Assembly: GCA_030597345.1 (NCBI GenBank)
Contig: JAUVSA010000110.1
Location: 1-7,071, forward strand
Source of the DNA: Bacillota bacterium
GTDB lineage: Bacteria > Armatimonadota > Hebobacteria > Hebobacterales > Hebobacteraceae
Direction: 5' to 3'
Length of the DNA: 7,071 nt
This document shows positions 1 through 4,359 of the stretch, one piece after another. The notes below the pieces were generated by a model that ran no database searches, was not told where the DNA came from, and worked only from the letters and a program-made list of their open reading frames with translations. Every line of letters starts with the position of its first letter. The first letter of the stretch is position 1. The translations under genes were made by a program, and so were the position numbers.

Positions 1-42
1 AGCTCTGTCAAGCGTGAGCAGGAGGAGTTCAGCAAGAAGACA

Positions 43-399
43 GTGCTCATTGTGGACGACGAGGCCGGCATGCGGACGCTGCTGAGGGCCGTTGTTGAGG
101 GGGCATCGGTGCCATGCCGGATCGTGGCGGCGGATGGAGACAGCGCGGTGGAGATCGCTCGGCGCGATCGGCCCGACCTGGTGCTGCTGGACATCGTGCT
201 TCCCGGATCGAGCGCCTCTGGCGTGCTGGTGTGCCAGGAACTGTGCAAGGACTCACGGACGAAGGTCGTGATCGTGAGCGGGCAGGCCGAGAGGTCTATC
301 ATCGATGCGTGTCTGAATGTGGGGGCGATTGAGCACGTCCAGAAGCCCTTCTCTGTGTCAGAAACGAGGGCGAGAATGAAGAGGTGGCTGTCGCAATAG
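43..399 (+). CDS. Stand-alone response regulator receiver (REC) domain protein, possibly 5'-partial
   Basis: This is a phosphoacceptor receiver domain of two-component signalling, expected to be phosphorylated by a histidine kinase not seen here. Counting from the GTG at 43 it has the acidic pair D5-D6 in VLIVDDE, the phosphoacceptor D50 in LVLLDIVLP, the switch serine S79 in VIVSG and the invariant lysine K101 in QKPF. About 118 residues cover one REC domain with no output domain after it, so it acts through protein contacts or is a CheY/Spo0F-like relay. The start is uncertain. The frame stays open to the left edge, and the residues before V43 read SKKT, as in the usual opening MSKKTVLIVDDE, but the codon where ATG would sit (28-30) is TTC. 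A purine-rich AGGAGG lies at 20-25, 17 bases before the GTG, which is long. An N-terminal extension beyond the window is possible. The REC assignment is secure; the start and partner are not. Confidence 0.82.
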   Translation: MLIVDDEAGMRTLLRAVVEGASVPCRIVAADGDSAVEIARRDRPDLVLLDIVLPGSSASGVLVCQELCKDSRTKVVIVSGQAERSIIDACLNVGAIEHVQKPFSVSETRARMKRWLSQ

Positions 400-405
400 C
401 GGTGT

Positions 406-432
406 GCCGCACGGCATCGGAGGAGGTGCGGC
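406..432 (+). terminator. Small hairpin after the receiver-domain gene, possible weak terminator
   Basis: A perfect 7-bp inverted repeat, GCCGCAC (406-412) and GTGCGGC (426-432), encloses a 13-base loop and begins 7 bases after the stop codon of the receiver gene. No run of T follows, so intrinsic termination would be weak. Its place between that gene and the next promoter is the main support. Confidence 0.3.
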
Positions 433-436
433 CCCC

Positions 437-465
437 TTGACGCGGGGAATGCCATGTGCTACAGT
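437..465 (+). promoter_or_regulatory. Sigma-70-type promoter for the rpmG-secE-nusG-ribosomal operon
   Basis: The -35 box is TTGACG (437-442), 5 of 6 to consensus. The spacer is exactly 17 bp and the -10 box is TACAGT (460-465), matching TATAAT at four positions including the key T1, A2 and T6. A TG one base before the -10 (457-458) makes it an extended -10 element. Transcription would start near 472, giving a leader of about 94 nt before rpmG. A strong match is expected for a housekeeping ribosomal operon. Assignment is from sequence only. Confidence 0.72.
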
Positions 466-531
466 ACGGTGGTATCGGAACGATGTCTGAGCCGAGCGGG
501 ACAGACGTAGTGCCGCCGGCTCTCTTTGTCT

Positions 532-546
532 TGGCCCTGTGGGCCA
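532..546 (+). other. Compact hairpin just upstream of the rpmG ribosome binding site
   Basis: TGGCCC (532-537) and GGGCCA (541-546) form a perfect 6-bp stem with a 3-base loop, ending 4 bases before the ribosome binding site AAGGGAG (551-557). It may shape the 5' leader or influence access to the binding site. The three-base loop is tight, so in RNA the terminal pair may open. Chance occurrence in GC-rich DNA is possible. Confidence 0.25.
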
Positions 547-565
547 GAAGAAGGGAGTGCAGTCT

Positions 566-757
566 GTGGCACGGCAGGGCCGAATGCACGATCGAGGCTT
601 CTGGTGGGCGTGCACGGAGTGCCGCAACCGGAATTATACAAGCTACAAGAACAAGCGCAATGATCCAGACCGGTTGAGGCTGCGCAAGTACTGTTCGACC
701 TGCCGGAAGCACACAGAGCACCGAGAGACAGGGCTTACCGCGCGGGCCCGCCGATAG
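566..757 (+). CDS. rpmG: 50S ribosomal protein L33
   Basis: L33 is a small zinc-ribbon protein of the large ribosomal subunit, near the E site. The start is set at GTG 566 because AAGGGAG (551-557) lies 8 bases before it. Starting there gives 63 residues. An in-frame GTG at 539, a GTG at 557 that overlaps the binding site, and an ATG at 584 are less well supported. Two CxxC pairs (C16-C19 and C43-C46) are intact, so this is the zinc-binding form. The family core CTECRNRNYTSYKNKRNDPD is unmistakable and ends in KHTEHRE. A basic tail of about nine residues extends beyond the usual end of roughly 50-55 residues. It is first in the operon, 15 bases before a tRNA gene. The function is firm; the start is likely. 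Confidence 0.93.
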   Translation: MARQGRMHDRGFWWACTECRNRNYTSYKNKRNDPDRLRLRKYCSTCRKHTEHRETGLTARARR

Positions 758-772
758 GGAGCGCGGGGACGC

Positions 773-849
773 AGGCCCGTAGCTCTAACTGGTAGAGCGC
801 CGGTCTCCAAAACCGGAGGGTGTGGGTTCGAATCCCGCCGGGCCTGCCA
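773..849 (+). tRNA. tRNA-Trp (anticodon CCA)
   Basis: A full cloverleaf can be drawn. The acceptor stem is AGGCCCG (773-779) with CGGGCCT (839-845). The D stem is GCTC/GAGC (782-785, 795-798). The anticodon stem is CCGGT/ACCGG around the loop CTCCAAA (805-811), with anticodon CCA at 807-809. The T stem is GTGGG/CCCGC around TTCGAAT (827-833). The discriminator base is G (846) and the CCA end is encoded (847-849). The A1-U72 pair and G73 fit bacterial tRNA-Trp identity. It sits between rpmG (15 bases upstream) and secE (start 34 bases downstream), so it is probably cut out of the operon transcript by RNase P and 3' processing enzymes. Confidence 0.97.
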
Positions 850-883
850 CTTGCGAGAATGGGCGCGGACGAGGACTGAGAAC

Positions 884-1114
884 GTGAGAGCAGCTGCACA
901 AGAAGGACGCGCGGGTGGGGGTCGAGGGGGCCGATTGGCCACGGTGAAGGGGTTCTTCCGAGACGCGTGGCTGGAACTGCAGAGGGTGATCTGGCCGACG
1001 CAGGAGAACGTGGTCAAGTTGACGGGATTCGTGGTCGCGGTAGTGGTGGTGGTGGGGCTGTTTATGTTCTTGTGGAGTTCGGTGCTGTCGGTTTTCACCA
1101 GACATCTGTTTTAA
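884..1114 (+). CDS. secE: Preprotein translocase subunit SecE
   Basis: SecE is the small clamp subunit of the SecYEG channel in the cytoplasmic membrane. With a GTG start at 884 it has 76 residues: a basic, glycine-rich N-terminus (1-18), the amphipathic helix with the signature ELQRVIWPTQE (E31 to E41, with W37-P38), and one hydrophobic segment at about 45-68. This is the single-span form typical of most bacteria. The start is chosen because GAGGA (871-875) lies 8 bases upstream. A TTG in frame at 851 is only one base past the tRNA CCA end and has no ribosome binding site. It precedes nusG by 24 bases, the usual secE-nusG pair. Identification is firm. Confidence 0.94.
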   Translation: MRAAAQEGRAGGGRGGRLATVKGFFRDAWLELQRVIWPTQENVVKLTGFVVAVVVVVGLFMFLWSSVLSVFTRHLF

Positions 1115-1138
1115 TGGCAGGTGGCGGTCGAGGTGACC

Positions 1139-1669
1139 ATGGCTAAGCAGTGGTACGTGGTCCATACGTTCACAGGGCACGAGGACAAGATCAAGGTTAG
1201 CATCGAACGGCGCTCGTCGTCTTCGGGGCTGGAAGACAGGATCGGCCGCATCCTGGTGCCGACGGAGGAGGAGCTTCGGGGCACTCGCCGGGGCCGGCGC
1301 CAGGTGACCAAGCATAAGATCTTCCCCGGGTACGTCATTGTCGAGATGGAGCTGGACGATGAGACTCGTCACCTGGTCAGGGACACGACTGGGGTAACCG
1401 GCTTCGTTGGGCCCGACCGGCAGCCGGTCGCGCTGCAGCCGGAAGAGGTGGACCGCTTGCTGACGACGGTGAGCGAAGACGCTCCCCCGCTGCGGGCCGC
1501 CTGGCAGGAGAGCGAGACAGTGCGGATCACGTCGGAGCCGTTCGACGGGATACATGGCAAGATCGTGGAGGTGGACCTGAAGCGAGAGAAGCTGCGGGTG
1601 CTGGTCTCCATCTTCGGACGGGAGACCCCCGTGGAAGTCGACTTTGCGGACGTCGAGAAGCTGGACTGA
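1139..1669 (+). CDS. nusG: Transcription termination/antitermination factor NusG
   Basis: NusG binds RNA polymerase through its N-terminal NGN domain and contacts Rho or ribosomal protein S10 through its C-terminal KOW domain, coupling transcription to translation. The protein opens AKQWYVVHTFTGHE, a standard NGN start. It carries KIFPGYVIVEME and TTGVTGFVG in the NGN core, and a KOW region reading EPFDGIHGKIVEVD followed by beta strands to the end. The ATG at 1139 gives 176 residues, normal for the family. A GTG at 1121 in the same frame would add six residues but lacks a ribosome binding site, while GAGGTGA (1130-1136) sits directly before the ATG. The spacing there is tight but the pairing is good. 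The gap to rplK is 18 bases. Confidence 0.95.
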   Translation: MAKQWYVVHTFTGHEDKIKVSIERRSSSSGLEDRIGRILVPTEEELRGTRRGRRQVTKHKIFPGYVIVEMELDDETRHLVRDTTGVTGFVGPDRQPVALQPEEVDRLLTTVSEDAPPLRAAWQESETVRITSEPFDGIHGKIVEVDLKREKLRVLVSIFGRETPVEVDFADVEKLD

Positions 1670-1687
1670 GGGAAAGAGCGAGAAGCG

Positions 1688-2179
1688 ATGGCGAAGAAGG
1701 TACGAGCAGTGGTGAAGCTGCAGATCGAGGCCGGGAAGGCGACGACGGGGCCGCCGGTGGGTCCCTCTCTGGCTCCTCACGGGATCAACCTGATGGAGCT
1801 GATCAAGACCTACAACGCGGCAACGGCTTCTCAGGTGGGGTCCATCGTGCCGGTCGAGGTCACGATCTACGAGGATCGCTCGTTCACTTTCGAGTTGAAG
1901 ACACCGCCGGCATCTCAGTTGCTGCGCAAAGCGGCTGGGATCGAGAAGGGCGCGGGGGAGGCAGGTCGCGAGGCGGCGGTCGGCACAGTGACCCCGGCGC
2001 AGGTACGGGAGATCGCCGAGGTGAAGATGCGCGATCTCAACGCCAACGATGTGGAAGCGGCGGCGAAGATCATCGAGGGGACGGCCCGCAGTATGGGGAT
2101 TGAGGTGGCCGAGGGACGTGATGAGTTTGACGTCGACGGAGCAGTAGGGGAGGGCCAAGAAGGGAATAGCAAGCGGTAA
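1688..2179 (+). CDS. rplK: 50S ribosomal protein L11
   Basis: L11 binds 23S rRNA with L10/L12 in the GTPase-associated centre and is the binding surface for thiostrepton-type antibiotics. The N-terminal domain has the flexible proline pair (P22-P23) and VGPSLAPHGINLMEL, a divergent form of the usual VGPALGQHGVNIMEF. YEDRSFTFELKTPPAS marks the linker region. The C-terminal RNA-binding domain contains EIAEVKMRDLNAND and the family signature EGTARSMGIEV, ending at residue 140. The protein then continues for about 23 residues, rich in D, E and G and ending SKR, making 163 residues against the usual 140-147. Only weak purine-rich sequence precedes the ATG. rplA follows after four bases, suggesting translational coupling. 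Confidence 0.95.
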   Translation: MAKKVRAVVKLQIEAGKATTGPPVGPSLAPHGINLMELIKTYNAATASQVGSIVPVEVTIYEDRSFTFELKTPPASQLLRKAAGIEKGAGEAGREAAVGTVTPAQVREIAEVKMRDLNANDVEAAAKIIEGTARSMGIEVAEGRDEFDVDGAVGEGQEGNSKR

Positions 2180-2183
2180 TACG

Positions 2184-2888
2184 ATGGGAAGACACGGCAA
2201 GCGATATCAAGCGGCAGTCGCCACCCTGGATAGAGAGCAGCTCTACTCGCCAGAGGAGGCGCTTCGACTGGTGAAGGATGCTGCCTCTGCGAAGTTCGAC
2301 GAGACGGTGGAGCTCGCGGTGCGGCTCGGTGTAGACGCGCGGGCCGGCGAGCAGATGGTTCGGGGCACGGTTACACTTCCCCACGGGACGGGGAAATCGC
2401 CGCGCGTGGCAGCGTTCGCCAGGGGCGAGGCCGCCCAGCAGGCGGAAGAGGCGGGTGCTGACGTCGTCGGCGCGGAGGACCTGGTGGCGAAGATCGAGGG
2501 CGGGTGGAAAGATTTCGACGTGCTGGTTGCCGCCCGGGAAATGATGCGGGTAGTGGGACGGCTGGGGAAGCGGCTCGGCCCCCGTATGCCCAATCCGAAA
2601 GCGGGGACGGTGGGAGAGGACATCGCCGCGATCATTCGCGATCTGAAGGGGGGGCGGGTGCAGTTCCGGATGGACAGGAGCGGGGTGGTGCAGAGCGCGA
2701 TCGGGAAGGCCTCTTACGAGCCTGAGAAGCTGACGGAGAATTTCGGTACCCTTATCGGCGCGATACTCCGGGCGCGGCCGGCGGCCGCGAAGGGACAGTA
2801 TCTACGCAAGATAGCAGTCAGTTCCACCATGGGACCATCGGTGCCCGTAGATCCGTCCTCGGCCCAGGCTCTGGCGGAGTCGATGTAG
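2184..2888 (+). CDS. rplA: 50S ribosomal protein L1
   Basis: L1 forms the mobile L1 stalk that helps move deacylated tRNA out of the E site. The 234-residue length is normal. Visible family blocks are KFDETVELAVRLGVD (38-52), RGTVTLPHGTGK (60-71), GGWKDFDVLVA (106-116), NPKAGTVG (137-144) and the C-terminal block KGQYLRKIAVSSTMGPSV. The central signature reads LGKRLGPRMPNPK (127-139). Bacterial L1 proteins normally have two more residues here (LGPRGLMPNPK), so G and L appear deleted in frame. The ATG lies four bases after the L11 stop, with no strong ribosome binding site nearby, so reinitiation after rplK is likely. No terminator is seen directly after it; a 170-base structured leader leads into rplJ. 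Confidence 0.95.
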   Translation: MGRHGKRYQAAVATLDREQLYSPEEALRLVKDAASAKFDETVELAVRLGVDARAGEQMVRGTVTLPHGTGKSPRVAAFARGEAAQQAEEAGADVVGAEDLVAKIEGGWKDFDVLVAAREMMRVVGRLGKRLGPRMPNPKAGTVGEDIAAIIRDLKGGRVQFRMDRSGVVQSAIGKASYEPEKLTENFGTLIGAILRARPAAAKGQYLRKIAVSSTMGPSVPVDPSSAQALAESM

Positions 2889-2903
2889 GTTTCCGTACTG
2901 TCG

Positions 2904-3036
2904 CTGCAAGCTGCCATAGACAGCAGGTGCGATAGCTTAAGGTCCGCCTAGGTGCGGACGCCTGCCGAGGCAGGGAGAAGAAATCGAGCGGCGCAGGGCC
3001 GCTCGGGACTACTTCCCTCGCTTCGGCGGGGGAATT
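2904..3036 (+). promoter_or_regulatory. Ribosomal protein L10 leader RNA upstream of rplJ-rplL
   Basis: The region between rplA and rplJ matches the known L10 leader arrangement. An outer stem pairs CTGCC (2911-2915) with GGCAG (2969-2973). The conserved internal strand AGACAGCAGGTG (2918-2929) has GCAGG (2923-2927) pairing with CCTGC (2961-2965). GCTTAA lies at 2935-2940. A closing hairpin pairs GTCCGC (2942-2947) with GCGGAC (2954-2959) around a six-base loop. CCGAGG (2965-2970) completes the kink-turn-like internal loop. A separate perfect 8-bp hairpin, CGAGCGGC/GCCGCTCG (2985-2992, 2998-3005), and then a terminator-like hairpin follow. In other bacteria this element binds L10, or L10 with L12, to repress rplJL. 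The class is recognised from conserved bases and pairing. Exact ends are approximate. Confidence 0.85.
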
Positions 3037-3043
3037 TGCGTTT
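3013..3043 (+). terminator. Attenuator hairpin with UUCG tetraloop inside the L10 leader
   Basis: TTCCCTCGC (3013-3021) pairs with GCGGGGGAA (3026-3034) through nine base pairs, including one T-G wobble, closed by a C(UUCG)G tetraloop, one of the most stable RNA loops. The interrupted T-rich run TTTGCGTTT (3035-3043) follows. It sits between the L10-binding core and the rplJ ribosome binding site, the right place for an attenuator. The T run is broken by GCG, so termination may be partial, which suits a tuning device. Confidence 0.6.
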
Positions 3044-3058
3044 GGAAGGAGGTGAGCT

Positions 3059-3601
3059 GTGCGGAAGTCGGAGAAAGAGCGGCTGGTTGCGGACTTCGAG
3101 GAGACGCTCCGGGAGAAGGAGCACCTGGTCCTCTGCGCCTACCGGGGACTGGCGGTCAAGGAGATGGTGGTGCTGCGGCGCGCAATCAGAGGCGCGGGCG
3201 GAGAGTTGAGGGTCGTCAAGAAGCGCCTGTTTCAGCGCGCCTTAGGGGAGGGGGACAAGTCCGGGCTGGCCGAGCACATGGAAGGCCCGGTGGCGGTGAC
3301 ATTTGTCTCCGGGGACCCGGCACCCGTGTTGAAGGAGATGGCGGTCTTCGCGCGCGCTCACGAGCAGCTGGAGTTCAAGGGCGGGTGGATCGAGGGCCAG
3401 CTGATGGACGGCGGCCAGGTGACGGAACTTGCCTCGCTCCCGCCGCGCGAGGAGCTGCTGGGGAGGCTTGTTGCGTGCCTCTCTGCCCCGCTGAGCCAGC
3501 TCGTAGGAGCACTTCAGGCGGTGCCGCGCGATTTGGCGCTCACCCTGGATGCCATCGTGAAACAGCGCGAGGGAGAGGCCGGCGCGGCGGCCGAGGCCTG
3601 A
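3059..3601 (+). CDS. rplJ: 50S ribosomal protein L10
   Basis: L10 anchors the L7/L12 dimers of the ribosomal stalk to 23S rRNA. The start is GTG 3059, preceded by AAGGAGGTGA (3046-3055), a ten-base perfect match to the 16S anti-Shine-Dalgarno end. The 180-residue protein begins with the RNA-binding domain (KSEKERLVADFEETL, then YRGLAVKEMVVLRR, GGELRVVKKRLFQRAL and EGPVAVTF). GGWIEGQLM, ASLPPREELLGRL and APLSQLVGAL follow, leading into the C-terminal helix that binds L12 dimers (roughly 145-170) and an alanine-rich tail. The leader upstream predicts autoregulation. Its stop lies 61 bases before rplL, and the two should be co-transcribed. Confidence 0.95.
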   Translation: MRKSEKERLVADFEETLREKEHLVLCAYRGLAVKEMVVLRRAIRGAGGELRVVKKRLFQRALGEGDKSGLAEHMEGPVAVTFVSGDPAPVLKEMAVFARAHEQLEFKGGWIEGQLMDGGQVTELASLPPREELLGRLVACLSAPLSQLVGALQAVPRDLALTLDAIVKQREGEAGAAAEA

Positions 3602-3625
3602 AGACCGCGCCCAACTGGCAACATA

Positions 3626-3646
3626 ACGAGATAAGAGACGAGATAA
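3626..3646 (+). repeat. Short tandem direct repeat in the rplJ-rplL gap
   Basis: ACGAGATAA occurs at 3626-3634 and again at 3638-3646, a period of 12 bases, just before the rplL ribosome binding site GGAGGAG (3652-3658). The stretch is A-rich and poor in pairing potential in otherwise GC-rich DNA. It could keep the rplL start open for the high translation that L12 needs, since L12 is made in several copies per ribosome. The functional reading is inference. Confidence 0.45.
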
Positions 3647-3662
3647 CAAGTGGAGGAGAAGA

Positions 3663-4040
3663 ATGGCAAGTCTGACCAATGACGGAATCCTTGAGGCGAT
3701 CAAGGAAAAGAGCGTGCACGAACTCAACGAACTGGTGAAGATGATCCAGGAGGAGTTCGGTGTGACGGCGATGGCGATGGCAGCGCCAGCGGCAGGGCCG
3801 GCGGGCGCGGATGCTGCGGCTGAGGAACAGACGCAGTTCGACGTCATCCTCACCAGCTTCGGCGCCAAGAAGATACAGGTTATCAAGGCGGTGCGAGAGC
3901 TGACCAGCCTCGGGCTCAAGGAGGCGAAGGAACTCGTGGAGGGCGCGCCAAAGCCCGTGAACGAAGCGGTCAGCAAGGAAGAAGCCGAGGCCGCCAAGAA
4001 GACACTGGAAGATGCCGGCGCCACCGTCGAGGTCAAGTAG
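3663..4040 (+). CDS. rplL: 50S ribosomal protein L7/L12
   Basis: L7/L12 is the multicopy stalk protein that recruits and stimulates translational GTPases. The 125 residues fit the family. The N-terminal dimerisation and L10-binding helices (SVHELNELVKMIQEEFGV) are followed by a flexible Ala/Gly/Pro hinge at about 38-54. The C-terminal factor-binding domain begins EEQTQFDVILTSFGAKKIQ and contains KAVRELTSLGLKEAKELVE and EAEAAKKTLEDAGATVEVK. The ATG is preceded by GGAGGAG (3652-3658) with a 4-base gap. A perfect hairpin 28 bases after the stop closes the unit. rpoB is not next, unlike many bacteria. Confidence 0.97.
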   Translation: MASLTNDGILEAIKEKSVHELNELVKMIQEEFGVTAMAMAAPAAGPAGADAAAEEQTQFDVILTSFGAKKIQVIKAVRELTSLGLKEAKELVEGAPKPVNEAVSKEEAEAAKKTLEDAGATVEVK

Positions 4041-4067
4041 GGCGGCAGCATCCCCCAATTGGACAGG

Positions 4068-4106
4068 TAGGGGCAGCGAGTCAATCGCTGCCCCTATTGG
4101 CTTCTC
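4068..4106 (+). terminator. Hairpin terminator of the rplJ-rplL unit
   Basis: TAGGGGCAGCGA (4068-4079) and TCGCTGCCCCTA (4085-4096) form a perfect 12-bp stem with a five-base loop, 28 bases after the rplL stop. CCAAT (4055-4059) and ATTGG (4096-4100) could add an outer stem. The downstream tract TTGGCTTCTC is only moderately T-rich. The position and stem quality make it the likely end of the ribosomal transcript, perhaps helped by NusG or Rho. Confidence 0.72.
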
Positions 4107-4315
4107 GGGCTGCAGCCGTTCGCCGGCTACTATCGCGAACGACGGCGAGGAGAGCATGGCCTAGGCGCAGGAGAAGGAGCAAGGTACAGGGCATCCTTCC
4201 GGAGGGGACAAAGAGCAGTCCAGAGATTGCCCTGCGAACAACTCGAGGAGACACATCGCGTGCTGGCCGCCCAAGAGGAGGGCGAGGCCAGCCAGGTGCA
4301 CATGGCGGCCCGCAC
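4107..4315. other. Intergenic stretch without a convincing gene
   Basis: Between the rplL terminator and the PAP2 gene promoter I find no reading frame with a credible start, ribosome binding site and family-like protein on either strand. The one structured element is a perfect 7-bp inverted repeat, CGTTCGC (4117-4123) and GCGAACG (4135-4141), with an 11-base spacer. It could be a protein-binding site or a chance hairpin. I cannot assign it to a known regulator. Confidence 0.5.
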
Positions 4316-4344
4316 TTGTGTGCCTGTGCTCGGCTCGGTATAAT
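4316..4344 (+). promoter_or_regulatory. Promoter for the PAP2 phosphatase / glycosyltransferase pair
   Basis: A perfect -10 box TATAAT (4339-4344) lies 17 bp after TTGTGT (4316-4321), which matches the -35 consensus in its first three bases. Transcription would start near 4351, only about nine bases before the ATG at 4360. No Shine-Dalgarno sequence fits in that space, so the message would be nearly leaderless. Confidence 0.65.
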
Positions 4345-4359
4345 GCCGGACACTGACTC

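Noticed and set aside
456..677. Possible leader peptide or small protein starting near 456 or 483 before rpmG
   Set aside because: There is no ribosome binding site, it overlaps rpmG in another frame, and the upstream start lies within or before the promoter -10 region.
851..883. Longer SecE starting at TTG 851
   Set aside because: It begins one base after the tRNA CCA end, lacks a ribosome binding site and adds a non-conserved stretch. GTG 884 has GAGGA at a suitable distance.
785..2200. A 471-codon open frame on the - strand across secE, nusG and rplK
   Set aside because: It lies antisense to three well-recognised conserved genes and a tRNA. Its composition (rich in R, H, L, P) is typical of a shadow frame in GC-rich DNA, and no family is recognisable.
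3242..4157. Long open frames on the - strand across rplJ and rplL
   Set aside because: They mirror the codon bias of the two ribosomal genes and show no domain or start signal.
4071..4347. A stop-to-stop open frame on the + strand that includes the helix-like residues EQLEETHRVLAAQEEGEASQ
   Set aside because: It has no suitable start codon or ribosome binding site, begins inside the rplL terminator and ends in the promoter of the next gene. Open frames of this size are common by chance at this GC content.
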